DNA from: a virus
DNA: 64,000 nucleotides
Strand: one strand, 5' to 3'
Virus record (IMG/VR): IMGVR_UViG_3300022920_000002
Location: 36,898-100,897 of that record
In this document: positions 52,730-60,332 of the stretch, in pieces
Numbering within the stretch: position 1 is the stretch's first letter
How the letters are laid out: every line of letters begins with the position of its first letter
The notes under the pieces: model-generated
Database searches by the model: none
Told to the model about the DNA's origin: nothing
What the model saw: only the letters and a program-made list of their open reading frames with translations
Position numbers and translations under genes: made by a program

Positions 52730-53407
52730 TTATTCTTTTCCAGCTCCCCAAGCTTCTTTTAATTCTTCAATCTTTTTAGAATAAGATTCTTTCATCTCAT
52801 TACAGATTGCTTCATACATTTCTTGAGTCATATCTTCATCTTTAACTTCACCATAACCTTCTTCCATTGCAGTTGCAGCAAGAGTAGCTACAAGTGCAGC
52901 ATTTTCTTTCATATACATTTCTAAAGTATGATCTTGGTATTCATCTTTTTCATAAGCACATGCAGCTTCAGAAACTTTACCATAACCTTCTGATAACATT
53001 TCTTCTACTGTAGCAGATGTTTCAGCAGGAGCAGCAGGCTCTTCAGCTTCTACTTCTTCAGCTTCTTCAGAATCATCTTCATCATCTTCATCATCAGAAT
53101 CATCTTCGTCATCAGAATCATCTTCATCATCGTCATCATCAGAATCTTCAGCAGCAGGCTCTTCAGCTTCTACTTCATCAGAATCTTCATCTTCTACTTC
53201 ATCAGAATCTTCATCTTCTACTTCATCAGAATCTTCATCTTCTATTTGTTCGTCAGGTAATTCAGACGTTTCTTCGCATTCTATGCAGTTACCCTCTTCG
53301 TCGGTACCACATGGACACTCTTCGTTCTCTTCTTCAGAGATTTCATTTTTAGCATCTGCTTTTATAGTTTCAGAATACTCTTGAAATGATAATATTTTTT
53401 TAGCCAT
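52730..53407 (-). CDS. Highly acidic repeat protein with Cys4 motif
   Basis: 225 aa with an extraordinary acidic centre (three EDEDSDEV units, then long Asp/Glu/Ser runs) and an N-terminal Cys4 pair C31-x-C33 and C41-x2-C44 (CPCGTDEEGNCIEC) that could bind zinc. The C-terminus is helical and mixed. The N-terminus MAKKILSFQEYSE is related to the leaders of the neighbours. Acidic core proteins balance the charge of DNA or scaffold prohead assembly (T4 gp67/gp68 play such roles), which I infer. It lies between two candidate internal proteins and the S74 protein. Confidence 0.6.
   Translation of the reverse strand: MAKKILSFQEYSETIKADAKNEISEEENEECPCGTDEEGNCIECEETSELPDEQIEDEDSDEVEDEDSDEVEDEDSDEVEAEEPAAEDSDDDDDEDDSDDEDDSDDEDDEDDSEEAEEVEAEEPAAPAETSATVEEMLSEGYGKVSEAACAYEKDEYQDHTLEMYMKENAALVATLAATAMEEGYGEVKDEDMTQEMYEAICNEMKESYSKKIEELKEAWGAGKE
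53168..53239 (-). repeat. Three tandem 24-bp coding repeats (EDEDSDEV)
   Basis: Three identical 24-bp units encode the EDEDSDEV repeats of the acidic protein, flanked by two copies of a similar EVEAEEPAA-coding block. In frame, so expansion or loss keeps the protein intact. Confidence 0.9.
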
Positions 53408-53432
53408 GTTATATGTTTTTATATTTATTATT

Positions 53433-54140
53433 TTAATGTGTTATTGTATGAAAAGGTACATCGATCTTACTGTAGTCTACTAGAATACCTTCTTCAGTAT
53501 GTCTTAATACATCTTCAAATCCTAGCCTCTGTAAATCATCTACCATTGTACCGATAAATGTTCCCTTACCATTTGTTTCGTCTTTATAGTTGAAGTGGTA
53601 CATTGGAATTCCCATTGCAGATGCCCCTACTAATTTTATATTATCTTTTAAATGTCTTTCAGATTTACCTTCATACTGTAATTGTGTTCCCTCTTGCTGT
53701 ACATCCACATTATGAGAATCTCCATCTTGTAGGGAATGAACAATATTACCAGTGTATGCAATATTTGCATATCTCCATGCCGTATTAGTACCGCCATTAC
53801 TTGTTACTGTAAAGACAAAATTACCAGTACGAGATACTGTATCTACTGTCCATGTAGTTGGGTTTATAGACATCCATGACGGCATATTTATATCAGATTC
53901 TTGTGGAGTCTGTCCACCGCCGTCTCCTCCCCATTCAAAATATGCACTGTAGTTACTACCTCCGGCAATTAAGAATTCATGGTCTAAAGTACTAACATTA
54001 TCAACAGGACTACCTGCAAAATTTATCCAATTAAACCAACTGTCTGCCATCGCGTTTCCAGGATATTGATAGTTAAGTATTGTTTTAGTTAACCCATCAG
54101 GGCTAACCGCTATTAAGTATTTTATATTTGGATTTGACAT
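53433..54140 (-). CDS. Fibre/adhesin protein with C-terminal S74 chaperone domain
   Basis: 235 aa. The C-terminal 77 residues match the intramolecular chaperone peptidase S74 domain: S160ERHLK165DNI, GIPMYHFNYKDETNGKG, FIGTMVDDLQRLG, GILVDYSKIDVPF. The Ser/Lys dyad is the self-cleavage site that frees the chaperone after the trimer folds; here Glu replaces the usual Asp after the serine, which may alter the cut. The N-terminal 150 residues form a beta-rich, Gly/Asn-rich domain (YFEWGGDGGGQTP). It is likely a tail spike or fibre tip. Follows the BACON-like protein by 14 nt. Confidence 0.75.
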   Translation of the reverse strand: MSNPNIKYLIAVSPDGLTKTILNYQYPGNAMADSWFNWINFAGSPVDNVSTLDHEFLIAGGSNYSAYFEWGGDGGGQTPQESDINMPSWMSINPTTWTVDTVSRTGNFVFTVTSNGGTNTAWRYANIAYTGNIVHSLQDGDSHNVDVQQEGTQLQYEGKSERHLKDNIKLVGASAMGIPMYHFNYKDETNGKGTFIGTMVDDLQRLGFEDVLRHTEEGILVDYSKIDVPFHTITH

Positions 54141-54154
54141 CTTGTTATTTATTA

Positions 54155-55492
54155 TTAATTTCCACTTCCATCAGTCCATTCTATAGAACCGTCTCCAGCA
54201 ATAATACCGTTATTAGCATCAGTATCATTCCATGCAGTAGACGTTACAATTCCGGTAATTGGATTGTCATTAAGTTGTTGTGTATCATTAGTTGCACCCA
54301 TTGAATCATTTGACCAGTAAAAAGTTCCCGGTACGTCAACTGCAATTAATTCTAGTGTTAAAGAATCCGCCGGACTATTTAAGCCTTGTACTAATATGCT
54401 TTGTTGTGGACCTACCATACCAACGCCAGCATTATTCCAACTATATCTTTTAACATTTCCGGAACTAGTTGGGCTTCCTAGTAAAATAGAATTATTTACA
54501 TCGTTATATCCAAATTCAAGACCGCCAGAAACTGAATCATCACTAATCACAAAGTTTACAGACGATAACAGTGTATTATTACTATCACTATCTGTTGCAT
54601 CAAAATTAATTACGAAAGTTTCAGGCCCTTCTGTTAAACCATCCGATGATACTTGAATCATTAAACTCGCAGTATTGTTTGTAAATACAAACGGAGATGG
54701 GCTTACTTGTGTATCATCATTACCCCAATATGAAGAATTAGATCTTACAAAATCACCAAAATCAATAAAGCCACCGTTATGTGTAATCGTGGAACCTATT
54801 GATGTACCATCAGAGACTGGATTACTAGCATTAATAGTTATAGTAACAAAAGAATTTCCATCGTTTGTTTCACTAGGGTTTCCATCATTAGCTGGCCCTC
54901 CTGTTAATACTACGCTATACAAAGGACCTCCCTGAAATTGCTGAACTACCAACGTTTCCGGTCCTAAAGTTGTACCAACTCCAGTTCCCTCGGAATTAAC
55001 AGCATACGCTGTATAATAATAATCGCCAGTCGCGCTGACTGTATGGGATAAAGTATAACTTCCTAAAGAAGTTCCACCTGCAGCTACTTGTGCGTTTTGA
55101 GTATAATCTGAATTTGTTCCTATATAGAAACCTCTTTGTGTAATAGCGTTACCATTAATAGAATCAATACTCCCGTTTAAGTCAAGATCATTATTTACAA
55201 CATTTGTCGCCTGGATTGTTGTAACAGATGGAGATGAATTACCTAAACCAGATTGAGTAACTGTAAAAGATTCTACAGTAATATTATCGGAATGAGTAAC
55301 TGTACATGTTGCAGTTCTTTCAGCACCAGGGTTATCTGCAACTAAAAAATCCCAAGTATCAGTGTCAACACCGTTACTATCTTGAGCATTTGAAATAGTT
55401 ATCCAATCAGCATTAGAATCACCAGATTTACTCCATGAATATGAATCATCTACTGGGAATACTGTGATTGTTTTTTGATGTGTATATGGCAT
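54155..55492 (-). CDS. BACON-like, beta-sandwich host-binding protein
   Basis: 445 aa. Residues about 1-85 fit the BACON domain (ADWITISNAQDSNG, FLVADNPGAERTATCTVTHSD, ESFTVTQSG), a Bacteroidetes-associated carbohydrate- or mucin-binding domain also found in crAss-like phage tails. It is followed by FN3-like domain with the NSEGTG segment and a Calx-beta-like domain (TEGPETFVINFDATD, SSVNFVISDDS). No signal peptide. A GATATATAAA element lies 19 bp upstream. Together with the S74 protein it probably forms a receptor-binding unit. Confidence 0.65.
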   Translation of the reverse strand: MPYTHQKTITVFPVDDSYSWSKSGDSNADWITISNAQDSNGVDTDTWDFLVADNPGAERTATCTVTHSDNITVESFTVTQSGLGNSSPSVTTIQATNVVNNDLDLNGSIDSINGNAITQRGFYIGTNSDYTQNAQVAAGGTSLGSYTLSHTVSATGDYYYTAYAVNSEGTGVGTTLGPETLVVQQFQGGPLYSVVLTGGPANDGNPSETNDGNSFVTITINASNPVSDGTSIGSTITHNGGFIDFGDFVRSNSSYWGNDDTQVSPSPFVFTNNTASLMIQVSSDGLTEGPETFVINFDATDSDSNNTLLSSVNFVISDDSVSGGLEFGYNDVNNSILLGSPTSSGNVKRYSWNNAGVGMVGPQQSILVQGLNSPADSLTLELIAVDVPGTFYWSNDSMGATNDTQQLNDNPITGIVTSTAWNDTDANNGIIAGDGSIEWTDGSGN

Positions 55493-55511
55493 CTCTTACT
55501 TTCTTTGTTTT

Positions 55512-55521
55512 TTTATATATC
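55512..55521 (-). promoter_or_regulatory. GATATATAAA, variant of the late element
   Basis: Minus-strand variant of the recurring element, 19 bp upstream of the BACON-like gene. Confidence 0.35.
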
Positions 55522-55535
55522 TTCCTAATATAGTA

Positions 55536-57587
55536 TTACAGGGTTTCAATTGCATTATCTTTCATCCACTTCTCTAGTTTCTCAACAGCAATATTAAATA
55601 TTTTACTTCTGTTAATAGACATTCCAAATGAATTAAAGTATTCTTTCATCATATAGTATGCTGGTTCTATCTCTTCTTTATTAGCAATTCGATCTTGGAT
55701 ATGTTTACTAACCTCATACGCAGCTTCAGCACCTACAAACACAAAAGCAGTATAACCTGTTAAGTCGTTCCAATGTAGATCTGATAATTTGTAACCTATT
55801 TCACCTAGTTCTTTTTTTCTTGCAGCTGTATCGAATTTACGATCTCCCATTTGGTTTAACCAAAAAGACATGTAGTTAGATTCTTTACCATACATCTTTT
55901 CTACAAATCCTCCAGCAACAAGTTCTTTTATTTTAACTCCAATATACTTAGGGTATTTAATCTTTCCATACTGCTTAATAAATCTATCGTATTCGTAGTT
56001 ACCGAAATATTCATTAAGGGTTTTAACAAATCCACTTTTAACAACTACTGTCTCATTTGCTTTTCTCATATCAATCCAAACTCTAATAATATCTGCATAG
56101 TCTTTAGAAGTTAAGCCCTCTTTTTCACCATGTGTAGTTTCACTATTACGATCCCACATTTTTTGAGCAAAAGCATCGATGTTACCTTCTTTAAAAGTCA
56201 TAACAGCTCTTTGAGTACCATTATCTAATAATTGAAATGTTTCTTCTTTTTCATCATGTGGATCTAATCTCCAACCAGCTGAATTATTAACTCTAATATC
56301 TAAACCACTAGAGTTACTATCAACCACAACAGTCCAAGGACCTTCTGATTGATATGTTTTACCTTTTTTATATTTGATTTTACCTTCATTAACTGATTCT
56401 TTAAGACCTAATGCTTTATTAACTAGATCTTCAATCACACTAGAGTAATCATCCTTTAAAGCCCATTTAATTGTTTGGCCTTCACTTCTTGCTTTCTTGT
56501 TTATCCATTTAAGGTGTGTTGCATCAGTAAGAAAATCAGAAGCTTCTTTTGCAATTCCTTTTGGATCTATTTTCCATTCATCAATTGTAGTACCAAAGTT
56601 ATTACCGTATGTAGAACCATTAGTTCTTTTAAGGTTATTGATTCCACCAATCTTAATGTATATGTCATTATTAATAGGCATTGCTTCAAAGAAAACTACA
56701 TCTCTTTCTTCTGGGTTGTTTTCACCAGATACTTGATCGATAGCATAAGTACTATGAACTCTCCATGTAGGTTCGCCTTTTACATTGTACGCTGCTGAGT
56801 GTGTATCTGCACCGAATTCAGAAGCCTTTAACTTATATGCTTTAGCTTCGTTAACTGATTCAGTAAATCCTCTTTCTTTAGCATCATTCTTTACCCATTC
56901 TCTATCTTTAGATGAAAGCTTTTTAAAATCTTTATCAAATTTATGATGTGCAATTAATTCATAAACATCTTCTAATTCTACTGACTCGCTAAATAGAGTT
57001 TCTCCAGTATTAGACTCAACACTTATTACAGCATTAGGATATTGTTTTTGTAATTCATTAAATACGGCAGGAACCGCAGCTGGTGTATCAACTAATTCTT
57101 GTTTAACAACCATACCACTATTAATTACTACAATACTTACAGGATAACTTCCTTTCTTTGCAGCTTTATGGATTGCGCCTCTTTTAGCTTCACCTATTGG
57201 TTTAATGTACTTCATTTGGTTTGACTCTTTCATAGCGTCTATTTCTTTTGATTTTTCAATTGCCCAATCAACACCTTCATCTCCACCCCAGATTAACCAG
57301 GCTACGTAGCCTCTGTCTTTCCATGGAGTTGCTTTTAATTCAGGTTTGATTGATGAGTTTTTTCTGTGTCTATTGAATGCGGACATTCTTTTAACTGTAT
57401 CTGTACTAAGGTTTTCACCTTTAGCCAGTTGATGAGCTCTTGCCCAACCTACTGGAGTTCCAGCATCAACTTCGTCTCTACCATGTTCCTCTTTCCAGTC
57501 AATTGCCTTTTGAGCATTCTTCTTTGCAGCAGCAGGATAGTCATTCCAAGTATCTTCTTCGTTTAATACAGATTCTATGTACTTCAT
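55536..57587 (-). CDS. Modular leader-tagged protein (683 aa) with internal leader copies
   Basis: 683 aa. The N-terminus MKYIESVLNEED holds a capsid-leader-like sequence. Residues 16-118 form a domain common in phage virion or head-maturation proteins (DWKEEHGRDEVDAGTPVGWARAHQLAKGE, RGYVAWLIWGGDEGVDWAIEKSKEID). A second leader, MKYIKPIGEAKRG, sits at 125-137, and ESVNEA (243-248) and ESVNEG (397-402) recur at later module boundaries. The remainder holds several soluble domains (one with HHKFDKDFKKLSSKDREWVKND). This suggests a fused set of internal proteins that the prohead protease may separate. No catalytic motif found. Confidence 0.6.
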   Translation of the reverse strand: MKYIESVLNEEDTWNDYPAAAKKNAQKAIDWKEEHGRDEVDAGTPVGWARAHQLAKGENLSTDTVKRMSAFNRHRKNSSIKPELKATPWKDRGYVAWLIWGGDEGVDWAIEKSKEIDAMKESNQMKYIKPIGEAKRGAIHKAAKKGSYPVSIVVINSGMVVKQELVDTPAAVPAVFNELQKQYPNAVISVESNTGETLFSESVELEDVYELIAHHKFDKDFKKLSSKDREWVKNDAKERGFTESVNEAKAYKLKASEFGADTHSAAYNVKGEPTWRVHSTYAIDQVSGENNPEERDVVFFEAMPINNDIYIKIGGINNLKRTNGSTYGNNFGTTIDEWKIDPKGIAKEASDFLTDATHLKWINKKARSEGQTIKWALKDDYSSVIEDLVNKALGLKESVNEGKIKYKKGKTYQSEGPWTVVVDSNSSGLDIRVNNSAGWRLDPHDEKEETFQLLDNGTQRAVMTFKEGNIDAFAQKMWDRNSETTHGEKEGLTSKDYADIIRVWIDMRKANETVVVKSGFVKTLNEYFGNYEYDRFIKQYGKIKYPKYIGVKIKELVAGGFVEKMYGKESNYMSFWLNQMGDRKFDTAARKKELGEIGYKLSDLHWNDLTGYTAFVFVGAEAAYEVSKHIQDRIANKEEIEPAYYMMKEYFNSFGMSINRSKIFNIAVEKLEKWMKDNAIETL

Positions 57588-57590
57588 AGG

Positions 57591-57905
57591 TTATTTATCG
57601 CCCTCTTCTTTTTTAGTTTCTTTAGCACTTCTAATCTGAGCTTTCTTAACTTCTACATTCTTCTTAATTGATTGCTTTTGAGCTTCAGCCTGCGCAAGTT
57701 GTACTTTCATCTTAGCAAGAGTACTTGACATTTTATCAGTAACTTTAGGCGATTGAGATAACTCTTTAGCCTTATTAGTTTCTTTCTCAATTTTGTCGTA
57801 CTGTTTAGTAATAACCTTGTTAATCTTTTTAACCTTCTTTTTAATGTTAGGTTTATTCTTACGATTTTCACTAGTAAAATCTTCAAGTAATTTTATATGC
57901 TTCAT
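57591..57905 (-). CDS. Leader-tagged Lys-rich small protein (104 aa)
   Basis: 104 aa. Starts MKHIKLLEDFTSENRKN, with LLE as a possible cut site. The rest is extremely Lys-rich and helical (KKKVKKINKVITKQYDKIEKE, KNVEVKKAQIRSAKETKKE), like T4 internal proteins that bind DNA in the head. The start overlaps the 80-aa gene by one base (TAATG). Predicted internal virion protein; no other family. Confidence 0.6.
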   Translation of the reverse strand: MKHIKLLEDFTSENRKNKPNIKKKVKKINKVITKQYDKIEKETNKAKELSQSPKVTDKMSSTLAKMKVQLAQAEAQKQSIKKNVEVKKAQIRSAKETKKEEGDK

Positions 57906-58147
57906 TAGAGTTGAGTTCTTTTGATTTTATTGATCTTAAGATCTACTCTTAACATCTCCATCTTTAAATCTTCTTTTTGTAAACTAAGATTTAATAATTC
58001 ATTTTTAACAGGATCCTTTTCATCTCCAAGCTTATCAGTAAGATCCTTCATTTTATCATGAGTATCTTTAATCTTACCTTGAAGATCTCTAATCTTAGTA
58101 TTATACTCAGCCTTGGTAGATTCGTATAGTGGTTTTATATGCTTCAT
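57905..58147 (-). CDS. Leader-tagged small helical protein (80 aa)
   Basis: 80 aa. Starts MKHIKPLYESTKAEYN (LYE as possible cut site). The rest is a coiled coil of alternating charges (KIRDLQGKIKDTHDKMKDLTDKL, LRVDLKINKIKRTQL). It overlaps the zincin gene stop by 4 nt and the 104-aa start by 1 nt, giving a tightly coupled three-gene set. Possibly a dimerising internal protein. Confidence 0.6.
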   Translation of the reverse strand: MKHIKPLYESTKAEYNTKIRDLQGKIKDTHDKMKDLTDKLGDEKDPVKNELLNLSLQKEDLKMEMLRVDLKINKIKRTQL

Positions 58148-58824
58148 AGTCTAAATCCTAAATGTTTTGCACGAGCTTCCCATTTAACTAGGACTTCTGC
58201 TCTTTCTTTACTATTTATCTCCCCCATCTCTTCTTTTGAGTCTAGGTATCTATTTACAGCATCAATAGTCTTCTCACCTCTCTTCTTAGCCTCAAATCTT
58301 AAGCCTTGTAGATTTGCATCAACTTCTTTAGGTAGGAGTAAATAATGCATCTTTGGTAACATGCCATTATTAATTAAAGCTCTCATCATATCATCTGGTT
58401 CATTAGGTTTACCCTTTCTATAATTACCAATGTCAATACCATCTTGAGTAATATGTTCAATCTCATGTCTTAAGACATCTGCTAAAACAAAGTAAATCTC
58501 TTCCCAATAAGTAGGTAACCAATCTGGATTACAAGCAAAATCTATATTAATAAATGGATCTTGCCAATCACCTTCATCATCTTCATCTCTGCCATCAGCT
58601 CCAGTTGAATTTAGGACTTCAAATCCCTTGCCTTTAAAATAAATTGAACAGTTTAGGTCAAATGTAAGACCTGGGTTCTGTACTTCAAATGAGTAACTAG
58701 AAGATTTTTTGCCGTTCTCAAAATCTAATACCCACTGTTTAAAACAATCACCTAATAATTTATTAGAGATAGAATCTAGTTTTGTATATCTTTCAAATAT
58801 AGCCTTTGATTTAATATGCTTCAT
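58144..58824 (-). CDS. Leader-tagged HExxH metallopeptidase candidate
   Basis: 226 aa. H120-E121-x2-H124 in VLADVLRHEIEHITQDG is the zinc-binding motif of zincin proteases, and E167 in LPKEVDAN is a possible third ligand or catalytic companion. The N-terminus MKHIKSKAIFERYT resembles the capsid leader (IFE cut site), so the enzyme would be packaged and delivered. The surroundings (residues 85-115) contain an acidic loop and an aromatic helix. Possible targets are host proteins, cell wall or a virion partner. It follows GATATATAATA by 1 bp, starts the cassette and lies below a terminator. Protease activity is inferred from the motif. Confidence 0.6.
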   Translation of the reverse strand: MKHIKSKAIFERYTKLDSISNKLLGDCFKQWVLDFENGKKSSSYSFEVQNPGLTFDLNCSIYFKGKGFEVLNSTGADGRDEDDEGDWQDPFINIDFACNPDWLPTYWEEIYFVLADVLRHEIEHITQDGIDIGNYRKGKPNEPDDMMRALINNGMLPKMHYLLLPKEVDANLQGLRFEAKKRGEKTIDAVNRYLDSKEEMGEINSKERAEVLVKWEARAKHLGFRL

Positions 58825-58825
58825 T

Positions 58826-58836
58826 TATTATATATC
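58826..58836 (-). promoter_or_regulatory. Candidate late promoter element GATATATAATA
   Basis: Exact minus-strand copy directly before the ATG at 58824, giving GATATATAATAAATG. The close spacing suggests either a near-leaderless transcript or a start-region role. It follows the terminator at 58846-58871, so the cassette begins a new transcription unit. Confidence 0.45.
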
Positions 58837-58845
58837 AAACAAAAA

Positions 58846-58871
58846 AAGGGACCTAAATTAATAGATCCCTT
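58846..58871 (-). terminator. Rho-independent terminator
   Basis: On the minus strand AAGGGATCTA-TTAATT-TAGGTCCCTT forms a stem of 10 pairs with one G-U, followed by TTTTT after the arm (TTTTTTTG in total). It ends the transcription unit carrying the 81-aa gene and upstream genes, before the leader-tagged cassette. Confidence 0.9.
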
Positions 58872-58904
58872 GCTCCTTAGTTTTTTATCGTCTAGCCTAA
58901 ATAA

Positions 58905-59150
58905 TTAACTGTTTACGGAGCCTGGTTGTGAGATGTCTGTGTCTCCGTTGTTGTCAACAAAGATTTCATCTAATGTAGCTAAGCAATCATTTGCATTGGT
59001 TGCTTGTTCTACGAGTTTTGCCATTTCTTCAATAACTTGTGGGTGTTCCCCAATTCCTACTGAATTCTTAACGTACACTTCAAGTGTCGCAATTGCTTCT
59101 AATTTATCAGCTTGGAACCTTGCTCTAAGAGCATCTACTTTTAAATTCAT
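58905..59150 (-). CDS. Small conserved-type T4-like protein (81 aa)
   Basis: 81 aa, helical: MNLKVDALRARFQADKLEAIATLEVYVKNSVGIGEHPQVIEEMAKLVEQ. The segment with GIGEHPQVIEEM is familiar from small ORFs in many T4-like and marine phages, but the function is not known to me. It is the last gene before the terminator and follows the membrane protein by 2 nt. The acidic tail (DNNGDTDISQPG) is probably disordered. Confidence 0.65.
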   Translation of the reverse strand: MNLKVDALRARFQADKLEAIATLEVYVKNSVGIGEHPQVIEEMAKLVEQATNANDCLATLDEIFVDNNGDTDISQPGSVNS

Positions 59151-59152
59151 AA

Positions 59153-59362
59153 TTAATTATTATTTAATTTAATTTCATTGATAATACCTTGTACTCCTGT
59201 AAAGATAATTGCAAATCCTAAAACATTCCAGAATTGCGGCTCGCCTACATAGAGGAAAGAAGCTACCATCCAAATAATACCTATTAGGTAAAAGTACTGG
59301 TCTGATGCTGATTTAAGAATTGATTTAACTACTGAAGTTGCTGCTTTTAAAAACTTTTTCAT
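59153..59362 (-). CDS. Small two-helix membrane protein, holin-like candidate
   Basis: 69 aa. Two membrane segments are visible (YLIGIIWMVASFLYVG, about 25-40; FWNVLGFAIIFTGVQGII, about 44-61) after a basic N-terminus (KKFLKAATSVVKSILKSAS). This size and topology suits a class II-like holin, but also membrane proteins of other functions. It sits between the UVDE gene and an unknown gene, not next to a lysin, so the holin call is weak. Confidence 0.55.
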   Translation of the reverse strand: MKKFLKAATSVVKSILKSASDQYFYLIGIIWMVASFLYVGEPQFWNVLGFAIIFTGVQGIINEIKLNNN

Positions 59363-59381
59363 ATTAATGATTATTTAAGGG

Positions 59382-60323
59382 TTATACTAGTTGTGATGCA
59401 AATTGTTTCACATATTTTTGTACAGCTAATTCCTTAGCCTTTGCTTCTAACTCAATGTCTAAATTAAGACCATAAGTATTGATGTGCTCATAAATGTAAT
59501 CCGCATGAGCCCTTGCCATTACAGAAGCGTCCTCGTGTATTTGCTTGCACGAAGAGTAGTGGCATAATTGTTTAACGTCTTTAGGCCAAGTTGTTGAAGC
59601 CATTTTAAGAGCTTCCTCCTGCGTCAACTCGCCTGGGTGACACCAATGGTGATGGTAATCAAATGTAATTGGAATACCAACCTTGCTGTAAATGCCCATA
59701 TAAAGATCTTCTACTGCGTATTGTTTTTGTTTGTCATCATTTTCTACTACAAGTCTGCTTTTAACAGATGGGTCAAGTTCATTGAATGCATCTACAAATC
59801 TTTGCATAGATTCTTCTTTACCACCTTGTGTAGTATTGATATGTATATTGATCGCAGCATAGGGAGTACGAGGTAGACCCATAAGGTCAAATATTTCACC
59901 GTGCTTGTTGAGATCAGCAATGGATTTGGTGACAACGTTTTCATTTAGTGACGCGAGGACATCGAATGGTCCAGGGTGGAATGTAATCCTCTGTCCGTAC
60001 TCCCTAGCCAGATCGCCACAATCCTCTAGGATAGTTCTAATAATTTTAAAATCTTTTAGATCTGAGATATTATACTCTGACATCCATGGCATAATATCTG
60101 AAGACATACGATATAGTTTAAGGCCGTTAGCCTCATTCCATTTAATAATAGTACGTAGATCTTTACAGTTTTGTACAATAAGTTCTGAAGCGTAGTCCAT
60201 ACCTTTAGCTACAAAGGTACGTTTAATCATAGAACGATTTGTAGTAATACTTGGTTTTTGTTGTCGGAGTTGCATATTGATGCAACAATATCCATAGTTT
60301 GTCATAAGGCTAGATTTATTCAT
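59382..60323 (-). CDS. UV-damage endonuclease (UVDE family)
   Basis: 313 aa. This TIM-barrel enzyme nicks DNA 5' to UV photoproducts. Family motifs: GYCCINM at the N-terminus, SSDIMPWMSEYN, FHPGPFDVLASLNE, NIHINTTQGGK, VVENDD, FDYHHHWCHPGE and HYSSCKQIHED, holding the His/Glu/Asp metal ligands. Phages in sunlit waters may use such a pathway in place of T4 endonuclease V. It overlaps no other gene but follows the 195-aa gene by 9 nt. Confidence 0.9.
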   Translation of the reverse strand: MNKSSLMTNYGYCCINMQLRQQKPSITTNRSMIKRTFVAKGMDYASELIVQNCKDLRTIIKWNEANGLKLYRMSSDIMPWMSEYNISDLKDFKIIRTILEDCGDLAREYGQRITFHPGPFDVLASLNENVVTKSIADLNKHGEIFDLMGLPRTPYAAINIHINTTQGGKEESMQRFVDAFNELDPSVKSRLVVENDDKQKQYAVEDLYMGIYSKVGIPITFDYHHHWCHPGELTQEEALKMASTTWPKDVKQLCHYSSCKQIHEDASVMARAHADYIYEHINTYGLNLDIELEAKAKELAVQKYVKQFASQLV

Positions 60324-60332
60324 TATAGTGGT

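Noticed and set aside
53017-53352. Plus-strand 111-aa open frame rich in Gln, Leu and His
   Set aside because: It is the antisense shadow of the acidic Asp/Glu/Ser repeats (GAT/GAA/TCA codons read in reverse), with no promoter or homology.
59153-59362. Confident holin call
   Set aside because: Two membrane helices alone are not specific and there is no lysin next to it; kept as a membrane protein with a weak suggestion.
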